DNA of 64,000 nucleotides from an uncultured Tateyamaria sp. (GCF_947496075.1 NZ_CANMBJ010000004.1:868001-932000); one strand, 5' to 3'; shown: positions 47,042-56,925, counted from the first letter of the stretch. Made by a program: numbers and translations. The notes: generated by a model from the sequence alone, not told the origin.

Positions 47042-48138
47042 CCTATCGGTCCGCGCACGCCGCCCGTCTGACCGCGATCGAGCAGCAGGTGATCCAGGAT
47101 CACACAGGCCATCATTGCCTCGCCCACTGGTACGGCCCGTATGCCAACACATGGGTCGTGACGACCCTTCGTGATAATCTCAGCCTCTTCGCCTGACTTG
47201 GTGATCGTCTTGCGGGTTTGCAGGATGGACGACGTTGGTTTGACCGCGAAGCGCACAATGATGTCCTGCCCGGTCGAGATGCCACCCAAGATGCCGCCCG
47301 CGTGGTTGGATGAGTATTCGGGGCCATCTGGACCCATGGTGATCTCATCCGCATTCAGCTCGCCCGTCAGCATGGCGGCGGACATGCCTTCGCCAATCTC
47401 GACCCCTTTGACCGCGTTGATGCTCATCATTCCGGCGGCGAGGTCAGTGTCGAGCTTGCCATAGACCGGAGCGCCCAGACCCGCGGGTACATTGCGCGCG
47501 ACAACTTCGATCACGGCACCCACGGACGAGCCTGACTTGCGCAGACCGTCCAGGTAGTCAGCCCAGGTCTCGGCTGCCTTGGCGTCAGGCACCCAAAACG
47601 GGTTCTGGTCGATCTGGTCCCAGTCGAAGTGGTCCCGATCAATCTCGTGTGCGCCCATGCGGGTCATGTAGCCCTTGATTTCGATCCCGGGCACCAAGAT
47701 GTCGAGGGCTGCCCGCGCCAACCCACCGGCGGCCACGCGCGCGGCTGTTTCGCGGGCCGAGGACCGACCACCACCACGATAGTCGCGGATGCCGTATTTC
47801 TGCCAGTAGGTGATGTCGGCATGGCCGGGGCGGAACTTCTCGGAGATATCGCCATAGTCCTTTGACCGTTGATCCGTGTTTTCGATCATCAGCTGCACTG
47901 GGGTGCCGGTTGTCTTGCCTTCGAACACGCCAGACAGGATTTTCACCGCATCGGGTTCGCGCCGCTGGGTCGTGTATTTGTTCTGGCCCGGCTTACGCTT
48001 GTCCAGCCACTGTTGCAGCATAGCCTCGTCCACATCGACACCGGGCGGGCAGCCATCGACCGTCGCGCCAAGCGCAGGTCCGTGGCTTTCGCCCCAGGTG
48101 GTCACGCGGAAAAGATGGCCAAAACTGTTGATCGACAT
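47038..48138 (-). CDS. aroC: Chorismate synthase
   Basis: AroC converts EPSP to chorismate using reduced FMN, the last step of the shikimate pathway. The 366-residue protein has [20 protein letters not shown] at the start with the first signature, [16 protein letters not shown] in the middle and the RHDPC segment near the C-terminus. GGAGCG precedes the ATG. It is monocistronic and convergent with the TetR gene. Confidence 0.97.
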   Translation of the reverse strand: MSINSFGHLFRVTTWGESHGPALGATVDGCPPGVDVDEAMLQQWLDKRKPGQNKYTTQRREPDAVKILSGVFEGKTTGTPVQLMIENTDQRSKDYGDISEKFRPGHADITYWQKYGIRDYRGGGRSSARETAARVAAGGLARAALDILVPGIEIKGYMTRMGAHEIDRDHFDWDQIDQNPFWVPDAKAAETWADYLDGLRKSGSSVGAVIEVVARNVPAGLGAPVYGKLDTDLAAGMMSINAVKGVEIGEGMSAAMLTGELNADEITMGPDGPEYSSNHAGGILGGISTGQDIIVRFAVKPTSSILQTRKTITKSGEEAEIITKGRHDPCVGIRAVPVGEAMMACVILDHLLLDRGQTGGVRGPIG

Positions 48139-48268
48139 GAACGCGCTCCGACAAGGTTCACGAGGACATACGCCGCGTTGAATGCGATGCCAAGTCCATT
48201 GAAAATCTGTTGTTTTGCATGCCGTGCTGTTCTAACGGAACGGCTCATGCAAACCGATGGAGGCTGAA

Positions 48269-48510
48269 ATGGCAAAACGCATTGATCCCCAGGACCGTCC
48301 CTCCTTTCGAGGTGATCGCTAAACGCAGACGTTCGTTCCCGTCCGAGACCCGGGTCAAGACCGGTGATCGCATGGTGCATGGGCGATGTGGAACTTCGTG
48401 AAAAACTTGGCCGAAATGATCCCTGTCCGTGCGGATCGGGCAAGCGGTTCAAACGCTGTTGCCTGCGCAGTGGACGCTATGATGGCAGTTGGCGGGACCA
48501 CTACTTTTAG
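48269..48510 (+). pseudogene. SEC-C motif protein broken by two +1 frameshifts
   Basis: Three short frames in a row look like one protein. ATG 48269 (GGAGG upstream) gives MAKRIDPQDRP; one extra T near 48303 moves to the frame reading [20 protein letters not shown] and GDRMVHG; one extra G near 48382 moves to [20 protein letters not shown], then RFKRCCL and a tail ending RDHYF. The last part is a clear SEC-C zinc motif. Joined, the product would be about 79 residues. The SEC-C part alone can start at ATG 48379 (43 residues), so a short functional gene is also possible. Confidence 0.6.
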
Positions 48511-48572
48511 AGAACGTGATTGAAATGCAAGGGCGCTTGCTACCTGGCGGGCGCCCTCCTATACCTGCCAAT

Positions 48573-48656
48573 ACCTCGGGGTGCCTGGCGACAGGCTGAG
48601 ATGCGCGATGCGAACCCGTAGAACCTGAACCGGTTAACACCGGCGGAGGGAAGGTT
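48573..48656 (+). promoter_or_regulatory. TPP riboswitch (THI element)
   Basis: The conserved pieces are in order: GGGGTGCC, GGCTGAGA (48594-48601), ACCCGTAGAACCTGA with the core GAACCTGA (48621-48628), then CCGGTTAACACCGGCGGAGGGA. This is the thiamine-pyrophosphate aptamer. It lies 50 bases before thiB and should shut off thiBPQ when TPP is plentiful. No separate terminator hairpin is seen, so control is probably at translation. Confidence 0.95.
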
Positions 48657-48705
48657 TGGCTTACCCCAAGACCCTTATCCCGCCGCCTCTGCATTGGAGG
48701 ATGCG

Positions 48706-49686
48706 ATGAAACACGCTTTGACATTGGCCGCTGCGCTGGGCGCCACGACGGCGCTGGCCGACACCCCTGTTCTGACTGTTTATGCAGGCGACTATTTTAC
48801 GTCCGAATGGGGCCCTGGTCCCATCATCGAGACCGAGTTTGAAAAGATCTGCGCCTGCGATCTGGAATGGTCGACCGGTGACCTCGTGCCGCGTTTGTTG
48901 CTGGAAGGCGAGCGGACCAAGGCGGATGTGGTCATTGGACTGACATCGGACGTGACGGCCAAGGCGCGCGCAACCGGGTTGTTCGCGCCGCATGGGCAGG
49001 ACAACAGTGCCCTGACGCTGCCGATTGAATGGTCCGATGACACCTTCCTGCCCTTCAACTACGGGCACACGGCGTTCATCTACAACGAGACGACGATGGA
49101 CGCGCCACCCGCCAGTTTCGATGCGTTGCTGGATCTGCCCGATGATGTGAAGATTGTCATTCAGGATCCGCGCACGTCCATCTCCGGTTTGGCCCTCGTG
49201 CTGTGGGTGCAGTCGGTCTATGGCGACCGCTCGGCCGAGGTGTGGGAGGCGCTGTCGGACAATATCCTGACCGTGACCAAGGATTGGTCGGCCTCGTACG
49301 GCCTGTTCACGGATGGTGAGGCGGACATGGTGCTGAGCTACACCACATCACCCGCCTACCACATGTTTGCCGAAGAGGATTTCACCAAGAAGGCGGCGAT
49401 CTTCCCCGAAGGTCACTATTTCATGGTCGAAACCGTGGGCAAGATTGCGGACACCGATCAGCCCGAGCTGGCGGACCAGTTTCTGGCCTATGTGATGTCG
49501 CGTGACTTCCAGACCATTATTCCGACCGCCAACTGGTCGCTGCCATCGGCGCTGCCCAAGGCGGATTGGCCTGAGGGATGGACTGAGTTGCCGCTGCCCG
49601 AAAAGGTCCTGTTCTACTCGGAAACCGAAGCGGCGCAGCTGCAAGCGGACGCGATTGAGACATGGCGCGCCGCGCTCAGCCAGTAA
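48706..49686 (+). CDS. thiB: Thiamine ABC transporter, binding protein
   Basis: ThiB is the periplasmic binding protein for thiamine and its phosphates. The 326-residue protein has a signal peptide (MKHALTLAAALGATTALA) and LTVYAGDYFTSEWGPGP at the mature start, as in ThiB proteins; later PRTSISGLALVLWVQSVYG and a LSYTTSPAYH segment. GGAGG precedes the ATG. It is first in thiBPQ and overlaps thiP by 25 bases. The TPP riboswitch upstream supports the call. Confidence 0.94.
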   Translation: MKHALTLAAALGATTALADTPVLTVYAGDYFTSEWGPGPIIETEFEKICACDLEWSTGDLVPRLLLEGERTKADVVIGLTSDVTAKARATGLFAPHGQDNSALTLPIEWSDDTFLPFNYGHTAFIYNETTMDAPPASFDALLDLPDDVKIVIQDPRTSISGLALVLWVQSVYGDRSAEVWEALSDNILTVTKDWSASYGLFTDGEADMVLSYTTSPAYHMFAEEDFTKKAAIFPEGHYFMVETVGKIADTDQPELADQFLAYVMSRDFQTIIPTANWSLPSALPKADWPEGWTELPLPEKVLFYSETEAAQLQADAIETWRAALSQ

Positions 49687-51209
49687 ACCCATGGCTTGGC
49701 ATCATCGCGGCGACCTTCGTCGTCGCGGTGGTGATTGCCGCCTTTGTCGGCATCAGCCAGCGGATTGAAGCCACCACCGGCCTGCGCGCCGCCGAGTGGC
49801 AGGCGGTGCGCTTTACCGTCTGGCAGGCCTTCCTGTCAGCGCTGATTTCCGTTCTGTTGGCCGTGCCGGTGGCGCGGGCGCTCGCGCGACGGCGGGTGCC
49901 GGGCCATACCCTGTTGGTGACGTTGCTGGGCGCGCCGTTCATTCTGCCGGTGATTGTCGCCGTATTGGGCCTGCTGGCCATCTTTGGCCGCAATGGGTGG
50001 CTGAACACGGGGCTTGGCCTGCTGGGATTGCCGGAGGTGTCGATCTATGGCGCGCATGGCGTTGTTCTGGCTCACGTGTTTTTCAATATGCCCCTCGCCA
50101 CGCGCCTGATCTTGCAGGGCTGGCAGTCTGTCCCGGCCGAGCAGTTCCGCATGGTGGGGCAGCTTGGTCTGTCGCCGCGCATGGTGTTTCGCGTCATCGA
50201 ATGGCCGATCCTGCGGCAGGTCGTGCCGGGGGCCTTTGCCCTGATCTTTGTTATTTGTTTGACCAGTTTTGCGGTGGCCCTGACACTTGGTGGTGGGCCA
50301 CGGGCGACGACCATCGAACTCGCTATCTATCAGGCGTTCAAGTTTGATTTCGACCTTGGGCGCGCGGCGGTGCTGAGCCTGCTGCAATTGGCCGTGGCGG
50401 GTGCTGCGGCGGTACTGGCTCTGTGGATATTGCCGCCCATCGCCTTGCAAACCGGTCGCGACCGGGTGGTGCGCCGGTGGGATGCGCCAAGCCCATGGGG
50501 CGATGCGTTCTGGATCACGCTCGCCGCCGGGTTCCTGTTGCTGCCGCTTTTGTCCATCGCGCTGTCGGGCCTTGTGGGCCTGTCTTACATGCCCCTTTCG
50601 GTGCTGAGCGCGACATGGACAACCATCTGGGTCGCTTGCGTCAGCACCGTTGTTTTGCTGATCCTCGCGCTGCCCATGGCCGCGTGGCTGGCACAGGCCA
50701 AGTGGGGTGGGGCCGAGGCGCTGACGCTGCTTGGGCTGGTCGCGTCCCCGCTGATGATCGGGACGGGGTGGTTCATCCTGATCTATCCTTATGTCTCGCC
50801 CACGGCCTTTGCCTTGCCTGTCACGGCTTTGATCAACGCGATGATGGCGCTGCCGTTTGCTGTTCGCATCCTGCTGCCGCCGATGCGGCAGGTGTTCAAG
50901 GATTACGGTCGTCTGACCATGGGCGTCGGGCTGCGCGGTATGGCGTTGTGGCGTATCGTGTTGGTGCCACGGTTGCGCCCGCAGATCGGATTTGCTGCAG
51001 GTTTGACGGCGGCGTTGAGTGTGGGAGACCTTGGCGTTGTGGCGCTGTTTGCGGACCCGGACGTGGCGACCTTGCCGTTGCAGATGTACCGGCTGATGGG
51101 CAGCTACCGAACAGAGGCTGCAGCGGGAGCGGCGCTGGTGCTGGTCGCTTTGGCTTTTGGCATGTTCTGGATTTGTGATGCGTGGGGGCGGCGACATGCT
51201 GAAGGTTGA
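49662..51209 (+). CDS. thiP: Thiamine ABC transporter, permease
   Basis: ThiP is the membrane subunit, a fused double permease of 515 residues with about twelve hydrophobic segments. Each half carries an EAA-type loop: EQFRMVGQLGLSPRMVFRVIEWP in the first half, shown here in part as QFRMVGQLGLSPRMVFRV, and KDYGRLTMGVGLRGMALWRI in the second. It overlaps thiB by 25 and thiQ by 14 bases, so the three are tightly coupled. Confidence 0.93.
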   Translation: MARRAQPVNPWLGIIAATFVVAVVIAAFVGISQRIEATTGLRAAEWQAVRFTVWQAFLSALISVLLAVPVARALARRRVPGHTLLVTLLGAPFILPVIVAVLGLLAIFGRNGWLNTGLGLLGLPEVSIYGAHGVVLAHVFFNMPLATRLILQGWQSVPAEQFRMVGQLGLSPRMVFRVIEWPILRQVVPGAFALIFVICLTSFAVALTLGGGPRATTIELAIYQAFKFDFDLGRAAVLSLLQLAVAGAAAVLALWILPPIALQTGRDRVVRRWDAPSPWGDAFWITLAAGFLLLPLLSIALSGLVGLSYMPLSVLSATWTTIWVACVSTVVLLILALPMAAWLAQAKWGGAEALTLLGLVASPLMIGTGWFILIYPYVSPTAFALPVTALINAMMALPFAVRILLPPMRQVFKDYGRLTMGVGLRGMALWRIVLVPRLRPQIGFAAGLTAALSVGDLGVVALFADPDVATLPLQMYRLMGSYRTEAAAGAALVLVALAFGMFWICDAWGRRHAEG

Positions 51210-51891
51210 GGATTTGAGGATCGAGCAGGGCGACTTTGCCTTGAGCGCGAATTTTGCGGTGAAACGTGGGCGCAGGGTGGCTGTGATTGGACCGTCGGGC
51301 GCGGGCAAGTCCACGCTGCTTAACGCCCTTGGTGGGTATATCGACATTGCTTCCGGGCGGATCGAGGTGGATGGGCAGGACGTAACCTCTGCCGCGCCGG
51401 ACAAGCGTGGGATCGCGATGCTGTTTCAGGATGGGAACCTGTTTCCACATCTGACGCTGGCGCAGAATGTCGGGCTTGGGATACGGCCCGCTTTGCGGTT
51501 GGATGCGGCGGAAATGGCGCGGGTCATGGATGCGCTGGGCCGGGTTGGGTTGCGTGACTTCGCGGATCGGAAACCCGGCGACGTCTCTGGCGGGCAGCAA
51601 AGCCGGGCTGCGCTCGCACGGGTGCTGGTACAGGCCAAGCCGTTGCTTTTGCTGGATGAACCCTTTGCCGCGTTGGGACCAGCCTTGCGCGCAGAGATGC
51701 TGGATTTGACGTCGGAAGTTGCGCGGGATGCGGGCGCGACGGTTCTGATGATCACCCACGCGCCCGAGGATGCAGAGCGGGCGGCGGATGATCTGATCTT
51801 TGTCGATGGGGGCCAAGCAGAGGCGCCCCGGGCGGTGGCCGAGGTCATGGCCAACCCGCCCGAAGCACTGCGCGCTTATCTAGGCCGCTGA
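51196..51891 (+). CDS. thiQ: Thiamine ABC transporter, ATPase
   Basis: ThiQ is the ATP-binding subunit. In 231 residues it has Walker A GPSGAGKST (32-40), the Q-loop MLFQDGNLFPHLT, signature VSGGQQSRAALARVL, Walker B LLLLDEPFAALGP and the switch His in MITHAPEDA. I start at ATG 51196, which opens MLKVEDLRIEQGDFAL; earlier in-frame codons lie in thiP. The end overlaps the convergent ribH gene by 12 bases. Confidence 0.93.
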   Translation: MLKVEDLRIEQGDFALSANFAVKRGRRVAVIGPSGAGKSTLLNALGGYIDIASGRIEVDGQDVTSAAPDKRGIAMLFQDGNLFPHLTLAQNVGLGIRPALRLDAAEMARVMDALGRVGLRDFADRKPGDVSGGQQSRAALARVLVQAKPLLLLDEPFAALGPALRAEMLDLTSEVARDAGATVLMITHAPEDAERAADDLIFVDGGQAEAPRAVAEVMANPPEALRAYLGR

Positions 51892-52320
51892 GCGCAGACC
51901 CTGCCGCGCATCCACGATACCAAGCGCGGCTTGGGCCGCCTCGCGCCCCTTGAGCACGAAGTGATCGGCGTAGATGCTCATGTGGTGCGGGGTTTCCTGG
52001 AAGTGGTGGGGTGTGAGCGAGACCGACAGGATCGGCACGCCGGTTTTGAGGCCCACTTGCATCAGCCCATCGACAACCGCCGAGGCGACGAAGTCGTGGC
52101 GGTAGATGCCGCCATCAACCACCAAGGCAGCACAGGCGACGGCGTGGTACTGCCCTGTTTCCGCAAGGGTTTGGGCCATCAGCGGCATTTCGAACGCGCC
52201 GGGCACGTCGAAAACATCCACTTGATTTGATGCGATTATTTCTGTGAAACCTTGCAAAGCCTGATCGACAATGGCGGCGTGCCACTGGGCTTTGACAAAG
52301 GCGAAGCGGGTGTGTGTCAT
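51880..52320 (-). CDS. ribH: 6,7-dimethyl-8-ribityllumazine synthase, type II
   Basis: RibH condenses the pyrimidinedione and dihydroxybutanone phosphate precursors to the lumazine that becomes riboflavin. The 146-residue protein fits the type II (RibH2) group of alphaproteobacteria. It has FAFVKAQWHAAIVDQALQGF at the start, DVFDVPGAFEMPLMAQTL and the GGIYRHDFVASAVVDGLMQV segment with the catalytic His. It stands alone under an FMN riboswitch, which supports a role in riboflavin supply. Confidence 0.92.
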   Translation of the reverse strand: MTHTRFAFVKAQWHAAIVDQALQGFTEIIASNQVDVFDVPGAFEMPLMAQTLAETGQYHAVACAALVVDGGIYRHDFVASAVVDGLMQVGLKTGVPILSVSLTPHHFQETPHHMSIYADHFVLKGREAAQAALGIVDARQGLRSAA

Positions 52321-52376
52321 GCGAAATCTCCTTTAGGTTCAGACACTTAAACACCCAAGGCGATTGCGCGCAGATG

Positions 52377-52397
52377 AAAGACGCCCCACTGGGGCGC
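52377..52397 (-). terminator. Terminator hairpin of the FMN riboswitch
   Basis: On the minus strand CGCCCC-AGT-GGGGCG followed by TCTTTC lies between the aptamer and ribH. It is the likely expression platform: FMN binding would favour this stem and stop transcription. The U-tract is weak. Confidence 0.55.
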
Positions 52398-52410
52398 GAT
52401 CCTTCTGCAC

Positions 52411-52560
52411 GTTCTCTTTCATCCGGACTGTAACCGTCGGCTCAGGCCTCTCACCTGATCTGCTAGACCCCCGCGTTGCGGGGCGCTCGTGGGCTCGCGG
52501 GTCACCGTTTGATCGGGCCCGCATACCACCGGTGGGGAATTTCACCCCGCCCTGAGAACA
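52411..52560 (-). promoter_or_regulatory. FMN riboswitch (RFN element)
   Basis: Read on the minus strand the RFN landmarks are in order: GGGCGGGGTGAAATTCCCCA, CCGGTGGTATG, GAGCCCACGAGCG, CAGATCAGGTGAGAGGCCTG, then AGCCGACGGTTACAGTCCGG and ATGAAAGAGAAC. This is a complete FMN aptamer. It lies about 90 bases before ribH. Confidence 0.96.
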
Positions 52561-52624
52561 GCGTCAGGTTGCCAAGTGACGTCGCCCAAGGCAAGAGGAA
52601 CGCGACGTATCACGGACCAGTATC

Positions 52625-53239
52625 ATGCACCCGAACCCGATCTTTCACACTGAAACGCTCGACCGGAACATCGCGTTTGCGCGTGAGCGCGCCTTTGGCG
52701 TGTTGGCCGTGAACGGGGAAGACGGGCCGATGATGTCGCACATCCCCTTTCTGATTGATGAACAGGGCGCACAGCTGGACCTGCACCTTGTCCGGTCGAA
52801 CCCGATTGCACGCGCCTTGAAGGCACCGATGCAGGCCAAGATCGCGGTGAGCGGAGCGGATGGATACATATCACCCGACTGGTACGAAGTGCCGGATCAG
52901 GTGCCCACGTGGAACTATGTGGCCGTGCATATCACCGGCAGTTTGGAGATGCTGCCGCATGATCAGATGCGCGATATGCTGGACCGGCAGTCGAAGCATT
53001 TCGAGGATCAGTTGTTGCCGAAGGCGCCATGGAAAACAGACAAGATGACGCCCGACGTGCTGGACAAGATGATGCGCCAGATCGTGCCGTGCCGCATGAC
53101 GATCGACGCTGTCGATGGGACCTGGAAGCTGAACCAGAACAAGCTGGATGAGGTGCGGTTGCGCGCCTCTGACTACGTGGATGCCTACGGGATTGGACAG
53201 GAGACGCGCATCCTTGCTGCCCTGATGCGCGGGGCCTAG
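52625..53239 (+). CDS. FMN-binding PaiB-type protein
   Basis: A 204-residue protein of the PaiB / FMN-binding negative regulator family. It has GVLAVNGEDGPMMSHIPFLI and then VRSNPIARALK, with YISPDWYEVPDQVPTWNYVA in the centre, the family signature. The fold is a split-barrel flavin binder; the Bacillus member affects sporulation and protease genes. It is divergent from the FMN riboswitch of ribH, so it may respond to flavin supply. It is 30 bases before the GST gene on the same strand. Confidence 0.9.
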   Translation: MHPNPIFHTETLDRNIAFARERAFGVLAVNGEDGPMMSHIPFLIDEQGAQLDLHLVRSNPIARALKAPMQAKIAVSGADGYISPDWYEVPDQVPTWNYVAVHITGSLEMLPHDQMRDMLDRQSKHFEDQLLPKAPWKTDKMTPDVLDKMMRQIVPCRMTIDAVDGTWKLNQNKLDEVRLRASDYVDAYGIGQETRILAALMRGA

Positions 53240-53269
53240 GCTGCGCGGGAACTCACACGGAGAATCGCG

Positions 53270-53872
53270 ATGAAGCTGTTGATGGCGGGGCCCAGCCCCT
53301 TTGTGCGTAAAGTGCTGGTTTTGCTGCATGAAACAGGGCAGGCGGATGATGTTGAGACCGTGACGGTTACCGCTGCTCCGGGTGGTGCCGATGCCACGCT
53401 GAAGGCGGCCAACCCGGTTGGAAAGATTCCTGCGCTGGTACGGGACGAAGGGCCTACTCTTTATGACAGCAAGGTCATCTGCCGGTATTTGGACGACCGG
53501 GCGAAGGCGGGCCTTTATCCCGACAAGGGATGGGAGACGCTGGTGCTGGAGGCCACGGCGGATGCGATGATGGAAGCGGCCGTGCTGATGGTTTACGAAA
53601 AGCGGTTCCGGGACGAGACAGAGCAATCGGCGAAGTGGGTGGAAGCGCAGTGGGGCAAGGTTGAAGGTGCGCTGGACGCTTTGAACTCCCGTTGGATGGG
53701 GCATCTGGCCGGGAAAATGGACATTGGCCATATCGGCGTGGGCTGCGCGCTGGGCTATCTGGATTTCCGCCATGGCGACCGGGATTGGCGCAAGGGGCGT
53801 GATGCGCTGGCGGGCTGGTACGAGACATTTGCAGCCCGTCCGTCGATGCAGGAGACCGCCCCAAAAGGCTGA
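53270..53872 (+). CDS. Glutathione S-transferase family protein
   Basis: A 200-residue protein with an N-terminal thioredoxin-like domain (MKLLMAGPSPFVRKVLVLLHETG, where the Ser-Pro-Phe is the active-site region), NPVGKIPALV and DSKVICRYLDD for glutathione binding, and an all-helical C-terminal domain (about 90-200). It fits bacterial YibF-like GSTs. Substrate unknown. It follows the PaiB gene by 30 bases and is likely co-transcribed. Confidence 0.85.
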   Translation: MKLLMAGPSPFVRKVLVLLHETGQADDVETVTVTAAPGGADATLKAANPVGKIPALVRDEGPTLYDSKVICRYLDDRAKAGLYPDKGWETLVLEATADAMMEAAVLMVYEKRFRDETEQSAKWVEAQWGKVEGALDALNSRWMGHLAGKMDIGHIGVGCALGYLDFRHGDRDWRKGRDALAGWYETFAARPSMQETAPKG

Positions 53873-53951
53873 GACCGCGCAACGTTCGGTGGGTGTTTTG
53901 CACCAAACGCGCCCGAATCGCGGTTAACGCCAGCAAATCAAGGCGCATGAT

Positions 53952-54063
53952 GGGGGTGCCATCGGTACACCCCCTGTGCACCCCCCGTACACCGGTGATG
54001 CGCCAAAGACGTGGTTAACGGACCGTGCGGTCTCGAATCTTATCAATGGGTTAATTCAACCCA
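53952..54063 (+). repeat. Phased repeats upstream of petA
   Basis: The 331-base gap before petA holds three 11-base units in a row: GTACACCCCCT, GTGCACCCCCC, GTACACCGGTG (53965-53997). GGGGGTG/CACCCCC can also pair (53952-53974). Downstream, TGGGTT-AATTC-AACCCA (54047-54063) is a perfect dyad. These may be sites for a pet regulator. No gene is seen in the gap. Confidence 0.5.
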
Positions 54064-54203
54064 CCTGCGACCACGTGTGTCAGATTGCGCGCTGGACGTG
54101 GGCGGGTCACCCCGCTAGATAGCGCGACAAAGTGGCTGCGCGTGCGCGCGGCCTGTGTCGTCATTTGGCCCTTCGGGGTCGCTGGAAACTGGAGAAGTCC
54201 CCC

Positions 54204-54764
54204 GTGTCCCACGTAGAAGAAGACCACGAAGGCACCCGGCGCGATTTTCTGTACTATGCCACGGCAGGCGCAGGTGCCGTGACCGCGGGTGCAGCGATCT
54301 GGCCGTTGGTCAACCAGATGAACCCTTCGGCTGATGTTCTGGCCCTGTCGTCGATCCGCGTTGATGTCAGCGCGATTGAGCCGGGCACGCAGTTGACCGT
54401 GAAATGGCTGGGCAAGCCCGTATTCATCCGTCGCCGGACGGAAGACGAAATTCAGGCGGCCCGCGACGTCGATCTGGGCGACCTGCCGGACGACATCGCA
54501 CGCAATGAAAATCTGGGCGAAGTTGACGCCTCGGACAGCAACCGTTCGCTGGATGAAGCGGGCGAGTGGCTGGTGATGATGGGTGTGTGCACCCACCTGG
54601 GCTGTGTGCCCTTGGGCGATGCAGGGGACTTTGGCGGTTGGTTCTGCCCCTGCCACGGCTCGCACTACGATACGTCTGGTCGGATCCGCAAAGGGCCCGC
54701 CCCGACCAACCTGCCGGTTCCTGTTGCAGAATTCGTGGACGAAACCACGATCCTACTGGGTTAA
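54204..54764 (+). CDS. petA: Rieske iron-sulfur protein of cytochrome bc1
   Basis: This is the Rieske subunit of ubiquinol-cytochrome c reductase, which takes an electron from ubiquinol at the periplasmic side. The 186-residue protein has an uncleaved Tat-type anchor ([20 protein letters not shown]) and the [2Fe-2S] boxes CTHLGC and [20 protein letters not shown], with both Cys and both His ligands and the disulfide Cys. Start is GTG 54204 with GGAGAAG 6 bases upstream. petB follows by 12 bases. Confidence 0.96.
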   Translation: MSHVEEDHEGTRRDFLYYATAGAGAVTAGAAIWPLVNQMNPSADVLALSSIRVDVSAIEPGTQLTVKWLGKPVFIRRRTEDEIQAARDVDLGDLPDDIARNENLGEVDASDSNRSLDEAGEWLVMMGVCTHLGCVPLGDAGDFGGWFCPCHGSHYDTSGRIRKGPAPTNLPVPVAEFVDETTILLG

Positions 54765-54776
54765 GGGAGAGACCTG

Positions 54777-56123
54777 ATGGCTGGAATTCCTCACGACCAT
54801 TACGAACCGAAGGCGGCCTGGGAAAAGGGTCTTGCCAAGCGGTTGCCGATTGTTGGCCTGCTGTATGACACGCTGATGATCCCGACACCCAAGAACCTCA
54901 ACTGGATGTGGATCTGGGGCATCGTTCTGACTTTCTGTCTGGCGCTGCAGATCATCACCGGCATCGTGCTGGTCATGCACTATACGCCGCATGTCGATCT
55001 GGCTTTTGCCTCGGTCGAACACATCATGCGCAACGTGAACGGTGGCGCGATGCTGCGCTATCTGCACATGAACGGCGCGTCGCTGTTCTTTGTCGCTGTG
55101 TATGCCCACATCTTCCGCGGTCTTTACTACGGGTCCTACAAGGCCCCGCGCGAGATCACGTGGATCATCGGCATGCTTATCTACCTGTTGATGATGGGCA
55201 CGGCGTTCATGGGCTACGTTCTGCCTTGGGGGCAGATGTCCTTCTGGGGTGCGACCGTGATCACCGGCCTGTTTGGTGCAATCCCGTTCATCGGTGAAGC
55301 GCTGCAAACGTGGCTGTTGGGCGGGCCCGCCGTGGACAATGCCACGCTGAACCGCTTCTTCTCGCTCCACTATCTGTTGCCCTTCGTGATTGCCGGTCTG
55401 GTGATCGTGCACATCTGGGCCTTCCACACCACGGGCAACAACAACCCGACCGGTGTTGAGGTGCGGCGCACGTCGAAAGAGGACGCCGAGAAGGACACGT
55501 TGCCCTTCTGGCCCTATTTCGTGATCAAGGACCTGTTCGCGTTGGCGGTCATCCTGGTGGTGTTCTTTGCCATCGTGGGCTTCATGCCGAATTATCTGGG
55601 CCACCCCGACAACTATATCGAGGCGAACCCGCTGGCGACGCCTGCGCACATCGTTCCGGAATGGTACTTCCTGCCGTTCTACGCGATCCTGCGTGCCTTT
55701 GACGGCGACGTCTGGGTGGTGATCATCGCATCGACCCTGACGGGCGGCATCATCGACGCCAAGTTCTTTGGGGTTCTGGCGATGTTCGGTGCCATCGTGG
55801 TGATGGCGCTGGTGCCGTGGCTCGACACCTCGTCGGTGCGTTCCGGTCGGTATCGTCCGATGTTCAAATGGTGGTTCTGGCTGTTTGTCGTGAACTTCTT
55901 TGTTCTGATGTGGGTGGGCGCGATGCCTGCCGAGGGGATTTATCCTTACATCGCCCTGATCGGATCGACCTACTGGTTCGCATACTTCCTGGTGATCCTG
56001 CCTCTGCTCGGCGTGATCGAGAAGCCGGATGCGCAGCCTGCGAATATCGAAGATGACTTTGCCGCCAAGGCGAGCAAGGGCGACGCCGGTTCGGCGTCCC
56101 CCTCAGCTCAGCCCGCGGAATAA
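54777..56123 (+). CDS. petB: Cytochrome b of cytochrome bc1
   Basis: The 448-residue integral subunit carries both b haems and the quinol sites. It has about eight hydrophobic helices, [20 protein letters not shown] and [15 protein letters not shown] with haem-ligand His residues, and the Qo-site [14 protein letters not shown]. The C-terminal tail after the last helix is Ala/Asp/Ser-rich. It lies between petA and petC with gaps of 12 and 13 bases, forming one operon. Confidence 0.97.
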   Translation: MAGIPHDHYEPKAAWEKGLAKRLPIVGLLYDTLMIPTPKNLNWMWIWGIVLTFCLALQIITGIVLVMHYTPHVDLAFASVEHIMRNVNGGAMLRYLHMNGASLFFVAVYAHIFRGLYYGSYKAPREITWIIGMLIYLLMMGTAFMGYVLPWGQMSFWGATVITGLFGAIPFIGEALQTWLLGGPAVDNATLNRFFSLHYLLPFVIAGLVIVHIWAFHTTGNNNPTGVEVRRTSKEDAEKDTLPFWPYFVIKDLFALAVILVVFFAIVGFMPNYLGHPDNYIEANPLATPAHIVPEWYFLPFYAILRAFDGDVWVVIIASTLTGGIIDAKFFGVLAMFGAIVVMALVPWLDTSSVRSGRYRPMFKWWFWLFVVNFFVLMWVGAMPAEGIYPYIALIGSTYWFAYFLVILPLLGVIEKPDAQPANIEDDFAAKASKGDAGSASPSAQPAE

Positions 56124-56136
56124 GGAGAGACTGCAG

Positions 56137-56925
56137 ATGTTGAAGAAACTTGCAGCAAGCATGGTGGCGGCGTTTGCGCTGACCACCGGTGCCTTCGCCG
56201 CTGGCGGTGCGGGTCATGTCGAGGATGTCGATTTTTCCTTTGACGGTCCGTTTGGATCGTTCGACCAGAACCAGTTGCAGCGTGGCCTGCAGATCTACAC
56301 CGAGATCTGTGCGTCGTGCCACGGCCTGCAATACGTGCCGCTGCGCACGCTGAGCGATGACGGCGGCCCCGGCCTGCCCGATGATCAGGTGCGCGCCTAT
56401 GCCGAGTACTACGAAGTGTTCGACCCGGAGATCGACGATTTCCGCACGGCACGTCCGTCGGACAACTTCCCCGGTTCTGCTTTGGAAAATGCGCCTGACC
56501 TGAGCCTGATGGCGAAGGCCCGTGCCGGTTTCCACGGCCCTTACGGTCTGGGCATCAACCAGTTGATGAAAGGCATGGGTGGCCCCGAGTACATCGTTGC
56601 CCTGCTGAGCGGCTATACGGGTGAGGAAAAGGAAGAAGCGGGTGCCGTTCTCTATGAGAACAAGGCGTTCCCCGGTGGCTGGATCGCGATGGCGCCGCCG
56701 CTCTATGGTGATGATCTGGAGTTTGCCGATGGGCACGCGACGGACCTGCACCACCTGTCCGAAGATGTGGCTGCCTTCCTGATGTGGACAGCGGAACCTA
56801 AGCTGATGGCACGCAAGCAGGCTGGCTTTGTCGGCGTGATCTTCCTGACCATCCTGTCGGTGTTGCTGTACCTGACCAACAAGCGCCTGTGGGCGCCGGT
56901 CAAGGCGCGCTACAAGAAGAAATAA
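56137..56925 (+). CDS. petC: Cytochrome c1
   Basis: Cytochrome c1 passes electrons from the Rieske protein to soluble or anchored cytochrome c. The 262-residue protein has a signal peptide ([20 protein letters not shown]), the haem site [25 protein letters not shown], and a C-terminal membrane anchor [24 protein letters not shown] precedes ATG 56137. A strong terminator behind it closes petABC. Confidence 0.96.
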   Translation: MLKKLAASMVAAFALTTGAFAAGGAGHVEDVDFSFDGPFGSFDQNQLQRGLQIYTEICASCHGLQYVPLRTLSDDGGPGLPDDQVRAYAEYYEVFDPEIDDFRTARPSDNFPGSALENAPDLSLMAKARAGFHGPYGLGINQLMKGMGGPEYIVALLSGYTGEEKEEAGAVLYENKAFPGGWIAMAPPLYGDDLEFADGHATDLHHLSEDVAAFLMWTAEPKLMARKQAGFVGVIFLTILSVLLYLTNKRLWAPVKARYKKK

